Shown one piece after another: positions 17,587 through 26,588 of a stretch of DNA of 64,000 nt. The DNA is from Pedobacter sp. PACM 27299 (GTDB lineage: Bacteria; Bacteroidota; Bacteroidia; Sphingobacteriales; Sphingobacteriaceae): contig NZ_CP012996.1 of assembly GCF_001412655.1 (NCBI RefSeq), positions 62,001 through 126,000 of the forward strand, given 5' to 3'. The translations under genes and the position numbers were made by a program. The stretch's first letter is position 1, and every line of letters starts with the position of its first letter. The notes under the pieces were generated by a model. The model was given only the letters and a program-made list of their open reading frames with translations, searched no databases and had not been told where the DNA came from.

Positions 17587-18816
17587 ATGGAATACAATGT
17601 TCACACCCTGCCAAATGGCATCCGATTACTTCATGTCCCTTCTCCTTCAGCGATTTCTCATGCCTGCATTATTGTAAATAGTGGGTCTAGAGATGAGCAG
17701 GAAGAAAAATCTGGTCTCGCTCATTTTATTGAGCACTTAATCTTTAAGCGTACAGAGAAAAGAAATACAAACCAGATCTTAAACCGCTTAGAAAGTGTAG
17801 GTGCAGATCTTAATGCCTATACCACGAAAGAATATACCTGTATTCATGCCTCTTTTCTGAACCCTTATCTGGACAGAACTTTAGAGCTTTTCCATGATAT
17901 TGTGTTTCATTCGACCTTCCCGGAAGATGAAATGGACAAAGAGAAAAGTGTCATTCTAGATGAGATTACCTCATACCTGGATCAACCGGAAGAAGCGATT
18001 TACGATGATTTCGAAGACCTGGTTTTTGCGGGTCATCCACTAGGAAGAAACATCCTGGGCAGCCCGGAAACAGTGAATAATATCAATCAGGCAGACATCC
18101 ATCAATTCATTAAAGAAAACTACCACACCGACAAGATCATTGTTGCAGTTTTAGGAAACTACAGCCTGAGTAAACTGATCAAAACCGGTGCTAAATATTA
18201 TTCAGAGATTCCAGAGAACCGACATAAAGACACCAGAACAGCTCCAGAAAAAGCGCCTTTAGCGAAGGTAATCCTGGAGAAACCGATCAGTCAGGCTCAT
18301 GTTATGCTTGGCTCTCAGGCCTATTCTTTGCACCATCCTTATAAAACCGGCTTATTGTTACTGAACAATATTGTTGGCGGTACGGGCATGAGCTCTATTT
18401 TAAACTTACAGATCCGCGAGAAATATGGCATCGCCTACACCATTGAAACGGGCTATAGTCCGCTCAGTGACACCGGCATCTTTACCTTATATTTCGGGAC
18501 GGACAAAGAAAAAGTGGAGCGGGCATTATCCCTGATTTTCAAAGAGTTTAAGAAATTAAAGGACAACCCGCTCACTGAAGTGCAGCTTCAAAAGGCAAAA
18601 AATAAGTTCATCGGACAAATTGCTTTAGGCGAAGAAAATAGAATCGGCCTGATTATATCTATGGCTAAAAGCCTGATCGACTACAATCACATCGAAGATT
18701 TACAGGCGGTATTTAGTAGAATTCAGTCAGTTACCACCACTGATATGGCCAATATTACCCATGAAATCTTAGATGAAAGTAATCTTAGCGCCTTAACCTT
18801 TTACCCTTTAGCGTAA
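17587..18816 (+). CDS. M16-family zinc peptidase (insulinase/processing-peptidase type)
   Basis: The 409-residue protein carries the inverted zinc motif HFIEH (His46, Glu49, His50) of the M16 family, with the third ligand probably one of the Glu residues near 126 in KSVILDEITSY. The C-terminal inactive half includes the typical GGTGMSSILNLQIREKYGIAY segment. The ATG at 17587 is preferred over an in-frame GTG at 17560, because the family begins close to YNVHTLPNGIRLLH. There is no signal peptide, so a cytoplasmic single-domain-pair peptidase is likely, degrading peptides or processing proteins. The def gene follows 18 bp downstream, but with its own possible -7 element. Confidence 0.9.
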   Translation: MEYNVHTLPNGIRLLHVPSPSAISHACIIVNSGSRDEQEEKSGLAHFIEHLIFKRTEKRNTNQILNRLESVGADLNAYTTKEYTCIHASFLNPYLDRTLELFHDIVFHSTFPEDEMDKEKSVILDEITSYLDQPEEAIYDDFEDLVFAGHPLGRNILGSPETVNNINQADIHQFIKENYHTDKIIVAVLGNYSLSKLIKTGAKYYSEIPENRHKDTRTAPEKAPLAKVILEKPISQAHVMLGSQAYSLHHPYKTGLLLLNNIVGGTGMSSILNLQIREKYGIAYTIETGYSPLSDTGIFTLYFGTDKEKVERALSLIFKEFKKLKDNPLTEVQLQKAKNKFIGQIALGEENRIGLIISMAKSLIDYNHIEDLQAVFSRIQSVTTTDMANITHEILDESNLSALTFYPLA

Positions 18817-18822
18817 TATTTG

Positions 18823-18830
18823 TATTTTTG
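18823..18830 (+). promoter_or_regulatory. Candidate -7 element directly before def
   Basis: TATTTTTG matches TAnnTTTG and lies 4 bp before the def start at 18835, just after the M16 stop codon. A TTG box was not found at 17-23 bp upstream, so this is a weak call. Confidence 0.35.
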
Positions 18831-18834
18831 CATT

Positions 18835-19395
18835 ATGAAATTACCCATTGTAGCATACGGCGATCCGGTACTTAAGAAAGTTTGCGCTCCTATAGACGAG
18901 ACTTACCCGGATTTAAAACAATTGATCAGCAACATGTTTGACACCATGTATAATGCTCATGGAATTGGTTTAGCTGCCCCTCAGATTGGCTTACCGATCA
19001 GGTTATTTATTGTAGATACGGGAGTTGATGAAGAGGAGAAGCAAGGCTTCAAAAGTGCTTTCATCAATGCAGAAATCCTGGAAGAAACAGGTGAACCCTG
19101 GGCTTTCAACGAAGGCTGTTTGAGTATTCCTGACATCAGAGAAGACGTGATGCGCAAGCCTAACATCCGCATCAGATACTACGATGAGAACTGGGATTTA
19201 CAGGAAAAAGAACTCAATGGCATCCTTGCCCGCGTGATTCAACATGAGTATGACCACATTGAAGGCAAGCTGTTTACAGAAACTTTAAGTTTATTGCGTA
19301 AGAGAATGCTGAAAAGCAAGCTGGATGCGATCTCCAAAGGAAATGTAAGAGTAGATTATAAAATGCGTTTCCCGCAGCAGAGCAGAAGGCGTTAA
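18835..19395 (+). CDS. def: Peptide deformylase
   Basis: The 186-residue protein has all three deformylase motifs: GIGLAAPQIG (residues 43-52), EGCLS (93-97, metal-binding Cys) and HEYDH (137-141, metal-binding His pair and catalytic Glu). It removes the formyl group from the N-terminal methionine of nascent proteins in the cytoplasm. The ATG at 18835 (MKLPIVAYGD) matches the family start; a TTG five codons upstream is not needed. Its stop codon overlaps by 4 bp the stop of the convergent gene at 19392. Confidence 0.96.
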   Translation: MKLPIVAYGDPVLKKVCAPIDETYPDLKQLISNMFDTMYNAHGIGLAAPQIGLPIRLFIVDTGVDEEEKQGFKSAFINAEILEETGEPWAFNEGCLSIPDIREDVMRKPNIRIRYYDENWDLQEKELNGILARVIQHEYDHIEGKLFTETLSLLRKRMLKSKLDAISKGNVRVDYKMRFPQQSRRR

Positions 19396-20030
19396 TTCCC
19401 TTCGCTCCTGCTTTTATCCCCTTTGAATATGGATTGCATCAACTTACCCCATGCGAATGGGTTTAAAAGCGGGTTGGTTTGCACCATATTCTTGTTTACA
19501 GACCTATCGTGATTCAACCTGAAGTTGATCCCGGAAATCTCTCCCGCATCTCTCGGCAGCGTCTGCATCATTCCACTGATACTTTCTGGAGAAAGATTCC
19601 TGATGGCGATTGCAAAATCATCATCAGCAATCTTCATGGCCATAAAATCTCTGGTGAAATCCTCTACTGTGGCCCACGGATAAACCCGAACAGTTGGCAG
19701 ATTGACGATCTCAGACTTTAGCTTTACCATCGCTGTATATTTACTGTCGTCGATTTGCGTAGGGATTGCTTGCAGCAAATCCCTGTACCCTACGGCAGTA
19801 TATAGAATGGTATCACCGGGATGTGCGATAAAAGAGAAATAACCCTTATAATTCGCTGCATACCGCTGGCCTTTATTTGTTAAATTGGTCACCGTCACAT
19901 AAGGCACCACTGTATTACTGTCTACATCGGTAATAATCCCGCTAAACTGAATCAACTTTTTACTTGGGCTGTCCTGTGCGAAGGCCGTACCCATAAAAAG
20001 AAGTAATAATAAGGTGAGTGAATACTTCAT
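19392..20030 (-). CDS. Secreted protein with CarboxypepD_reg-like domain
   Basis: The 212-residue protein starts at ATG 20030; a TTG two codons upstream is not needed. It has a signal peptide (residues 1-19, ending GTAFAQ). Residues about 28-100 form a carboxypeptidase regulatory-like beta-sandwich (FSGIITDVDSNTVVPYVTV, then GYFSFIAHPGDTILYTAVGY), the same fold as the N-terminal domain of SusC proteins but without a TonB receptor attached. The C-terminal half (about 105-212) is not recognised. Such stand-alone proteins are common in Bacteroidota and probably act in the periplasm or at the cell surface; the function is unknown. Confidence 0.75.
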   Translation of the reverse strand: MKYSLTLLLLLFMGTAFAQDSPSKKLIQFSGIITDVDSNTVVPYVTVTNLTNKGQRYAANYKGYFSFIAHPGDTILYTAVGYRDLLQAIPTQIDDSKYTAMVKLKSEIVNLPTVRVYPWATVEDFTRDFMAMKIADDDFAIAIRNLSPESISGMMQTLPRDAGEISGINFRLNHDRSVNKNMVQTNPLLNPFAWGKLMQSIFKGDKSRSEGN

Positions 20031-20083
20031 ATACAAAAATAGCTGTATTAATTAAGACGGCTAGTTAAATAGTGTTAAAACGA

Positions 20084-20329
20084 TTATACCGGCTCTGCAA
20101 GGTTAATAGCCACAACAGAAGTGATTTGCGGCACAGCTTTCATGATGGCTTGTTCAATACCTGCTTTCATGGTCATAAAGCTCATTTTACAAGATCCACA
20201 GTTACCTAATAATTTCAATTTAACTACATTGTCCGCCGTAATCTCTTCTATAGCCACGTCCCCACCATCAGCGATTAAATAAGGTCTGATTGTGTCTAGT
20301 GCCTGCTCTACTTGTTGTGTTAAATCCAT
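20084..20329 (-). CDS. NifU C-terminal-domain Fe-S scaffold protein
   Basis: The 81-residue protein is a stand-alone NifU C-terminal (Nfu) domain: LIADGGDVAIEEI (residues 18-30) and the CGSC cluster-binding motif (Cys44 and Cys47) followed by MSFMTMKAGIE. Nfu proteins carry or transfer 4Fe-4S clusters. It is 36 bp downstream of the Mrp/ApbC ATPase gene on the same strand, another Fe-S cluster carrier, so the two probably form an operon for Fe-S protein maturation in the cytosol. Confidence 0.92.
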   Translation of the reverse strand: MDLTQQVEQALDTIRPYLIADGGDVAIEEITADNVVKLKLLGNCGSCKMSFMTMKAGIEQAIMKAVPQITSVVAINLAEPV

Positions 20330-20365
20330 TTTATTAATTTTTTAAAGTATAAAAATAGTAATTTT

Positions 20366-21442
20366 TTAGCAATTAACCGTCAGCGCATTGTTAATTGCTA
20401 CCTGTTGCGCTACCTTTCCTGCAATTTCTGCAAATACAGTTGACATTTTACTGGACAGGTCCAGTGCTATCGGAGCACCGCTGTCACCAGCAGCTGTAAT
20501 ACCCTGAACGATTGGTATTTCCCCTAAAAATGGCACCTGAAATGATTTCGCCAGCTCTTTACCACCATCTTTACCGAAGATATAATATTTGTTTTCCGGC
20601 AATTCTTCTGGCGTAAAGTAAGCCATATTTTCTATGACACCTAACACCGGAATGTTAATGCTTGGCATTTTGAACATCGCCAGTCCTTTTCTTGTATCCG
20701 CAAGCGCTACCTGCTGAGGAGTAGTTACAATCACCGCACCTGCAATCGGAAAGCTTTGAGTAATGGTAATGTGAATATCGCCTGTGCCCGGAGGAAGGTC
20801 AACAATCAGGTAATCCAATTCTCCCCAATCTGCATCATTGAACAATTGCTTGATCGCATTTGAAGCCATCGGGCCTCTCCATGGTACAGGCTGATCCGGA
20901 TCTGCAAAAAATCCTAATGACAATAGTTTAATGCCATATTTCTCAATAGGAAGAATCAGTGTTTTTCCATCTTCAGTTTCTCTGGCACTAGGTTTTGCAC
21001 CTACCAGATCAAACATGGTAGGAACTGAAGGACCGTAAATATCGGCATCAATCAATCCTACTTTTGCGCCATCAGCAGCCAAAGCCACTGCAAGGTTACT
21101 CGCAACGGTAGATTTTCCAACCCCACCTTTTCCGGAAGAAACCAACAAAATATTGCGGATCGCTTTCAGCTGAGTGGTATCCATTGGCTTGGTTACCCTC
21201 GATGTGATATTGATTGCTACTTCAGCCTCCTGGCTTACAAAATGTTTTACCGCATTTAAACACGCATTTTTCAGCATATCTTTCATCGGACATGCAGGAG
21301 TGGTTAATTCCAACGTAAAACTCACCTTCTTATCTTCTATTTTCAAATCCTTGATCATGTTCAAAGTCACCAGATCTTTTTTAAGATCAGGGTCTTCAAC
21401 ATTTCTCAGAGCGGCTAGAACTTGTTCTGGACTAATCATCAT
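20366..21442 (-). CDS. apbC: Mrp/NBP35-family ATPase, Fe-S cluster carrier ApbC
   Basis: The 358-residue protein has an N-terminal MIP18-type domain (about residues 5-80, with TPACPMKD) and a P-loop ATPase domain with the deviant Walker A GKGGVGKS (104-111). LPPGTGDIH and VIENMAYF follow. Bacterial Mrp/ApbC proteins bind and transfer Fe-S clusters. The usual CxxC of the family is not obvious: the region after VIENMAYF lacks the common CPxC segment, as in many Bacteroidota. Two adjacent ATGs (21442 and 21439) may serve as start. The Nfu-type gene lies immediately downstream. Confidence 0.92.
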   Translation of the reverse strand: MMISPEQVLAALRNVEDPDLKKDLVTLNMIKDLKIEDKKVSFTLELTTPACPMKDMLKNACLNAVKHFVSQEAEVAINITSRVTKPMDTTQLKAIRNILLVSSGKGGVGKSTVASNLAVALAADGAKVGLIDADIYGPSVPTMFDLVGAKPSARETEDGKTLILPIEKYGIKLLSLGFFADPDQPVPWRGPMASNAIKQLFNDADWGELDYLIVDLPPGTGDIHITITQSFPIAGAVIVTTPQQVALADTRKGLAMFKMPSINIPVLGVIENMAYFTPEELPENKYYIFGKDGGKELAKSFQVPFLGEIPIVQGITAAGDSGAPIALDLSSKMSTVFAEIAGKVAQQVAINNALTVNC

Positions 21443-21558
21443 TAGCCAAAATTAACAAAAGACGGCCACAATTAATTGACTTTAGGCTTTTTAAGTGTAA
21501 TTTTAACACGAAATAAACATTTGCGTTTAACGTTTAGCAATTATATCTACTTTACCGT

Positions 21559-23730
21559 ATGCAACTTCCCAAAATTAACATCCCCAAAAAATATATAAAA
21601 ATAGCGGCTTGGGTGTTTGGAGTTTTTCTTGTGATCTCTGTTATTCTAGGCGGTATTGCCTATAGTAAACGGGAGGCATTGTTACAAAAAATGATGGCGA
21701 AAGCCGTTGCTAAAGCCGACAAAGATTACGGTCTGGATCTTAAAATCGGAAGCTATGGCTTCAGTGGATTGAGTACGGTACACCTGACCAATATCTCTGT
21801 CGTACCAAAAGAACGTGATACACTAGCTACTATTGATGATTTTACAGTTGGCGTAAAACTTTTCCCTCTGATCTTCGGAAATGTTAAGCTGTCAGAGATG
21901 ATCCTGAATAAAGGAAACCTGAATGTGGTATTTAAAGATTCAGTAAGTAACCTAGATTTTCTGCTGAAACGTAAAAAGAAAGACTCAGTAAGCACCAAAA
22001 AATCTGATCTTGCCGATCTTGCCCATAATTTATTAAACCAGGTTTTATATAAAATTCCTGACCACATGGAGCTGAAAGACCTGATGCTCCGAATCAATGA
22101 CAACGATACCGCAAAGCTGACTTTTTTAACCACTACCGCCACGATAAATGATGGAGAACTGCTGTCGACCATTAAAGTGAACGGTAATTATGCCACCTGG
22201 CATGTGAACGGTTCTGTGTATCCAGGGAAAAAACAACTGGACATGATGCTCTTTGCGGATCATAAAAAAGTAGATTTCCCTTATCTTGAAAACAGATTTA
22301 AAACCAAATTTAGCTTTGATACGGTAAGAACGGAGCTGAAAAGCGCCGATTATAGTGGTGATGACTTTAAGATTAAGGGGTCTTGGGCGGTTAAGAATCT
22401 ATTGCTGAACCATCCAAAAGTAGCTTCAAATGATATTGTGATTGCCGATGCCAAGATTGATGCCGATATGCGCATCGGTCCGAATTACATCGCGCTAGAC
22501 AGCTCATCAACAGTATATCTTAAAAATGCAATCGTTCACCCCTACCTGAAATATACATTATCACCAAATAAAATATACGAGGTAAAAATCCAGGCACCAG
22601 AACAGGATGCACAGCAAGTGCTGAATGCTTTCCCACAAGGCTTGTTCGAATCACTGGACGGTCTGCAGGTAAGCGGTAAGGTGAAATATGCCTTGAATTT
22701 TTACCTGGACAGTTCCATTCCGGACAGTGTGAAATTCGATTCTGGTTTAACACCTGTCAATTTTAAGATCCTTAAATGGGGAAAAACAAACCTGCAAAAG
22801 ATCAACAGCGACTTTATCTATACGCCTTACGAACGCGGAAAACCAATGCGCGACATTATGATTGGTCCTTCAAACCCAAACTTTACTCCGCTTTCCCAAG
22901 TATCCAGCAATTTCAAAAATGCAATCCTGACTTCCGAAGATCCTTCGTTCTTTACCCATAAGGGCTTTGTACAGGAGTCATTCCGAAAGTCACTTGCCGT
23001 GAACTTTAAAGAGAAAAAATTTGTCAGAGGGGGCAGTACGATCTCCATGCAACTGGTGAAGAACATCTTCCTCAGCAGACAAAAAACACTGGCCAGAAAA
23101 GCAGAAGAGATTCTGATTGTATGGCTGATTGAAAATAACCGCCTGATCAGTAAAAATAGGATGCTGGAAGTCTATTTCAACATCATCGAAATGGGACAAA
23201 ATGTATACGGTATCGGTGAGGCCACCCGCTATTACTTTGGAAAAAGGCCTTCCGACCTGAACATTGGAGAAGGGATATTCCTTGCCAATATCGTTCCGCG
23301 TCCGAAAATTGCCCTTTTTAAATTCAAACCAGACGGCGGGCTGAAAGATTACCTGCATCCGTACTTTAAATATATTGGTAATATCATGGCCAATCGTGGA
23401 TTAACACCTCGAGACAGCAGTGCTTACGGCTTCTACAATGTACAGCTAAGACCTGCATTGAGACAATATTTATTGCCGGATACTACCGCTGTAGATACTT
23501 CGGCATTCGACAATGATGATCCGCTTCCAGCCATAGAAACTCATGATGAGTCTAAAAGCTTATTTGACCGTATCTTTGGTGGCAGCAAAAAAGACACAAC
23601 CTCCCGCCCAGCCATCAAAACTGATAGTCTGCAAAAGACTAAAAAACAGTTGAGACAGGAAAAAAGAGAGCAAAAGCGGAAGGAACAGGAATTGGAAAAA
23701 CAAATGGAGCAGTCCAAAGGAAACGGTTAA
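21559..23730 (+). CDS. AsmA-like domain fused to GT51 peptidoglycan glycosyltransferase domain
   Basis: The 723-residue protein has a transmembrane helix at about residues 15-35. An AsmA-like segment follows at about 40-130 (GLDLKIGSYGFSGLSTVHL and FTVGVKLFPLIFGNVKLSEM), then a long beta-rich periplasmic stretch. A GT51 domain spans about 430-620. In GT51 the catalytic Glu is in SEDPSFFTHKG (near residue 459). GGSTISMQLVKN (about 490-501), ARKAEEILIVWLIE and LEVYFNIIEMG are all present. No transpeptidase domain follows; the last 70 residues are a charged Lys/Glu-rich tail. Glycan-strand polymerisation at the outer face of the inner membrane is the likely role. The AsmA-like part normally belongs to lipid-transport or envelope proteins, so the fusion is unusual. 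Confidence 0.8.
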   Translation: MQLPKINIPKKYIKIAAWVFGVFLVISVILGGIAYSKREALLQKMMAKAVAKADKDYGLDLKIGSYGFSGLSTVHLTNISVVPKERDTLATIDDFTVGVKLFPLIFGNVKLSEMILNKGNLNVVFKDSVSNLDFLLKRKKKDSVSTKKSDLADLAHNLLNQVLYKIPDHMELKDLMLRINDNDTAKLTFLTTTATINDGELLSTIKVNGNYATWHVNGSVYPGKKQLDMMLFADHKKVDFPYLENRFKTKFSFDTVRTELKSADYSGDDFKIKGSWAVKNLLLNHPKVASNDIVIADAKIDADMRIGPNYIALDSSSTVYLKNAIVHPYLKYTLSPNKIYEVKIQAPEQDAQQVLNAFPQGLFESLDGLQVSGKVKYALNFYLDSSIPDSVKFDSGLTPVNFKILKWGKTNLQKINSDFIYTPYERGKPMRDIMIGPSNPNFTPLSQVSSNFKNAILTSEDPSFFTHKGFVQESFRKSLAVNFKEKKFVRGGSTISMQLVKNIFLSRQKTLARKAEEILIVWLIENNRLISKNRMLEVYFNIIEMGQNVYGIGEATRYYFGKRPSDLNIGEGIFLANIVPRPKIALFKFKPDGGLKDYLHPYFKYIGNIMANRGLTPRDSSAYGFYNVQLRPALRQYLLPDTTAVDTSAFDNDDPLPAIETHDESKSLFDRIFGGSKKDTTSRPAIKTDSLQKTKKQLRQEKREQKRKEQELEKQMEQSKGNG

Positions 23731-23748
23731 CGCTCCAAAAAATAAGAT

Positions 23749-24306
23749 ATGAATTCGATTAAAGTACTAGATAAGGAGTTTGATATCCTTCTCGAAAACG
23801 ACAACATTCTGAAACGTACCCGACTAATCGGAATACAGATGAATGTAGACTATGAAAACCGGAGTCCCCTTTTTATTGGGGTGTTGAATGGTAGCTTTTT
23901 ATTTATGGCTGATCTGGTAAAAGAGATCACCGTTCCCTGTGAAATGACTTTCATCCGCGTTTCCTCCTATAAGGACACGCAAAGTACCGGCGAGATTAAA
24001 GAGATTTTTGGCCTACCAGAAAACCTGAAAAACCGCGATATTATTATCGTGGAAGACATTGTAGATACTGGTTTTACCCTGAGTCATATCCTGAAAGAAA
24101 TTTATAAACAAGCACCGGCATCCGTTAGCGTATGCTCATTGCTGCTAAAACCAGACGCATTAAAAGTACAGATCGACGAACTGGAATATGTTGGTTTTGA
24201 GATTGCCAATAACTTCGTTGTAGGTTATGGTCTGGATTATAATGGCTACGGCAGAAACCTTAACCACATCTACACGGTTAAATCTGTTGCCAACCCTTTA
24301 CCTTAA
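23749..24306 (+). CDS. hpt: Hypoxanthine phosphoribosyltransferase
   Basis: The 185-residue protein shows the PRPP-binding signature IIIVEDIVDTGFTL near residues 99-112, with the family hallmarks GVLNGSFLFMADL (about 44-56) and RVSSYKDT (about 70-77). It salvages hypoxanthine (and usually guanine) to nucleoside monophosphates in the cytosol. It starts 18 bp after the GT51 fusion gene and 49 bp before psd, all on the plus strand, so the three are probably co-transcribed up to the terminator at 25044. Confidence 0.94.
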   Translation: MNSIKVLDKEFDILLENDNILKRTRLIGIQMNVDYENRSPLFIGVLNGSFLFMADLVKEITVPCEMTFIRVSSYKDTQSTGEIKEIFGLPENLKNRDIIIVEDIVDTGFTLSHILKEIYKQAPASVSVCSLLLKPDALKVQIDELEYVGFEIANNFVVGYGLDYNGYGRNLNHIYTVKSVANPLP

Positions 24307-24355
24307 TGTTATATTTTTTTATCACTTTTGCAGAAACTAATACTCCCCATCACCA

Positions 24356-25015
24356 ATGACCATACATAAAGAAGGTTACACTACCATTGCCGTATCATTG
24401 CTGTTCATCTTTGTATTGAACGCATTCATCGATTATAAATTTGCAGATATTACCTGGTTAACCTGGTTCGTATATATATTATCATTTGCTCTATTTGTTA
24501 CTGTATTACAGTTTTTCAGAAACCCAAGCAGACAATTCGTTACCGCCGACAATAAAGTAATTTGTCCGGCAGACGGTAAGGTTGTGGTTATTGAAGAGAC
24601 TGAAGAAGGTGAATATTTCAAAGATAAGAGAATTCAAGTATCGATATTTATGTCGCCTGTCAATGTACACATCAATAGAAACCCGATTTCTGGTGTAGTA
24701 AAGTTCTTTAAATACCACCCGGGAAAATACCTGGCCGCATGGAATCCGAAGTCTTCTACAGAAAACGAACGTACAACAGTAGTAGTAGAACACGCTAATG
24801 GAACTCCAGTATTGTTCAGACAGATTGCTGGAGCCCTTGCCAGACGTATTGTATGGTATGTGAAAGAAGGTGACCAGGTGAAACAAACTGAAGAATTTGG
24901 CTTTATTAAATTTGGCTCCAGAGTGGATATATTTTTACCAGTTGGCACGAAGGTTAATCTTCAGTTAGATCAGGTTGTAAAAGGTGGAATTACGGTGTTA
25001 GCGGAATTGAGCTAG
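24356..25015 (+). CDS. psd: Phosphatidylserine decarboxylase proenzyme (short form)
   Basis: The 219-residue protein has the length of the short phosphatidylserine decarboxylase class typical of Bacteroidota. Two N-terminal membrane segments (about residues 13-60) anchor it. VICPADGKVVVIEE (about 64-77) and SIFMSPVNVHINRNP (about 98-112) are family motifs. The self-cleavage site is the Gly-Ser of FIKFGSRVD near residues 183-191, which produces the pyruvoyl group. It makes phosphatidylethanolamine from phosphatidylserine. The synthase gene is not beside it; cdsA lies elsewhere in this window at 57224. A strong terminator follows. Confidence 0.95.
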   Translation: MTIHKEGYTTIAVSLLFIFVLNAFIDYKFADITWLTWFVYILSFALFVTVLQFFRNPSRQFVTADNKVICPADGKVVVIEETEEGEYFKDKRIQVSIFMSPVNVHINRNPISGVVKFFKYHPGKYLAAWNPKSSTENERTTVVVEHANGTPVLFRQIAGALARRIVWYVKEGDQVKQTEEFGFIKFGSRVDIFLPVGTKVNLQLDQVVKGGITVLAELS

Positions 25016-25043
25016 ACCTGTTTTTTTAAGATTTTTTTTAAAC

Positions 25044-25072
25044 GGCGTTCTGTAATAGGACGCCTTTTTTTT
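25044..25072 (+). terminator. Rho-independent terminator of psd
   Basis: GGCGTTC (25044-25050) pairs with GGACGCC (25058-25064), with one G-T pair, followed by eight T residues (25065-25072). Confidence 0.9.
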
Positions 25073-25103
25073 GGCCGCTTTTGGAGAAATTAAGTGAGGG
25101 TCT

Positions 25104-25194
25104 AAAAAACGGCCATCACTCTTCAGCGGCTGAAAGCTTTGCGTTGAAGGACGCAAAACCTTCTATGCCTTTTCAGAGGATAGCCGTTTTTTTT
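25104..25194 (+). ncRNA. Candidate structured RNA or compound terminator, 91 nt
   Basis: The ends form a long stem: AAAAAACGGC at 25104-25113 pairs with GCCGTTTTTT at 25183-25192, extended by ATC/GAT with one mismatch. Inside, CTGAAA (25130-25135) can pair with TTTCAG (25171-25176) and TTTGCGT (25138-25144) pairs with ACGCAAA (25151-25157). Alternative pairs, TTCAG/CTGAA and GAAGG/CCTTC, compete with these. An eight-T run ends it. It may be a small RNA with its own terminator, a second psd terminator, or a fossil mobile repeat; the call is inference from folding by eye. Confidence 0.35.
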
Positions 25195-25964
25195 GACTAA
25201 TGAAGGTTCCGTTAAATTGCATAAAACAGGAACAACGCGCTTGTTAATCATATTTTCCAGGTTGATTTTGCTCGACAAGGTTATTTGCTGCATTGCTGAA
25301 ATAAATTGATTGTATTTGTCAGCTGGTATTTAATGGATTGCTGAACGCTTATGAAGCTTTTGAAGGTCTGTTTTACTTCATATAGTGCAGGATGAACAAA
25401 AAGAGATTGTTTATTTCATCCTTTCAGCAAAGATTCAAGGATAAAAAGAATAACTGCTTTCTTTATGATTAGACGAATGGGTATGGGCTAGAAGATAGAA
25501 AGGTTTGTAAAACTCTAATGTAAAGGCAAAAGAGGCTTTTACAGCGCGCTAAACTTGCTCAGGGTACTGCTGGATATTTCTATAGGATATGCTTTGTTAG
25601 AAGCCTTAGACCTGCATTGCTAGCTGGGCAATTTTTAATAATTACATCTGGAAACTCACAAAAAAATAGGCGCTATTATTTAGCTGAGCAATCTGAGAGA
25701 TTTGCTCATTTACGCTGACCGGAGAAAGGCCATAGCGTGTACCATGAATACACTCCCAGGATGGGAATCCTCATGGGTTTCGCGACGATACGCAGGAATA
25801 AATTACCAGACAGCCTTCGGCAATAGGGTTATATCCTTCCATTCTAAAGCATCCTTGCCTTATTTTCCCGGTAACTTACTCGAATCCTTTTTTAACAGGT
25901 ACCTCCTGATATCACGGGTAAAATACCAGCTATATCTTTAAAATACCTCTTCCAAGAGGAGAAC
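25195..25964. other. Gene-free stretch between psd and rplS
   Basis: No credible gene is visible here. Open frames are short and lack family resemblance. The stretch contains several modest inverted repeats, including AGGATGAA/TTCATCCT (25389-25421) and GAGCAATCT/AGATTTGCTC (25685-25707). It may be remnant DNA or hold unrecognised RNA genes. Confidence 0.5.
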
Positions 25965-25995
25965 AAAAAAACCTCCCCGATTGGGATCGGGAAGG
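25965..25995 (-). terminator. Rho-independent terminator of rplS
   Basis: A 10-bp stem (25972-25981 with 25986-25995, one wobble pair, loop TGGG) is followed in the minus-strand sense by seven T residues (A-run 25965-25971). Confidence 0.92.
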
Positions 25996-26020
25996 CTATT
26001 ATGCTTTTTGACTAGAGAGA

Positions 26021-26368
26021 TTAAACTCTTCTAGATTTGATACGAGCTGCTTTACCAGTTAATTCACGTAGATAGAATAATTTCGCCCTGCGAACCTTAC
26101 CGTGGCTGTTAACCTCTATTTTAGCGATATTAGGCGAATTGATAGGGAATATACGTTCCACACCAATACCATTAGACATTTTACGAACAGTAAACGTTTC
26201 ATTAGCACCTACACTATTACGTTGTAATACTACACCTTGGTAAATTTGAATACGTTCTTTATTACCTTCGCGAATTTTATAGTGAACACTCACTGTATCT
26301 CCTGATTTGAATGCAGGAAACTCATTTTTTGCGATTACCTGCTCTTCAACAAATTTTACTAAATCCAT
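26021..26368 (-). CDS. rplS: 50S ribosomal protein L19
   Basis: The 115-residue protein is L19 by its motifs: [18 protein letters not shown] (residues about 20-37), [21 protein letters not shown] and the C-terminal [12 protein letters not shown] with a basic end. It sits at the 30S-50S interface. In most bacteria rplS directly follows trmD; here it is separated from trmD by about 1.5 kb carrying three small genes, so it must have a promoter in 26369-26588 or depend on long read-through. A strong terminator follows. Confidence 0.97.
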   Translation of the reverse strand: MDLVKFVEEQVIAKNEFPAFKSGDTVSVHYKIREGNKERIQIYQGVVLQRNSVGANETFTVRKMSNGIGVERIFPINSPNIAKIEVNSHGKVRRAKLFYLRELTGKAARIKSRRV

Positions 26369-26588
26369 GATTTTAAGCTATTAAGCCGACTTTTTGTTGT
26401 TTAAAATCGGACTGCAATATTAGGAATTATTTTTTATAAATGAAAGCGATTTCTGTTTTTTTCCACATTCTTTAACATTTCCACATTTCATTCTTTGGCA
26501 TTTCCACAATTAAAACCCCTGCAAAGCTGTTTTTTGCTTAAAAAATATTTTTTAGCGATTTGACTACCAGCAATGTGAGTGATTTAAA

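Noticed and set aside
25104-25194. Terminal inverted repeats of an insertion sequence
   Set aside because: The complementary ends enclose only about 70 nt with no transposase, and no target duplication is visible. A structured RNA or terminator is more likely.
25702-25941. 79-codon plus-strand frame in the gene-free region
   Set aside because: No family resemblance, no promoter or ribosome-binding site, and odd composition; probably chance.
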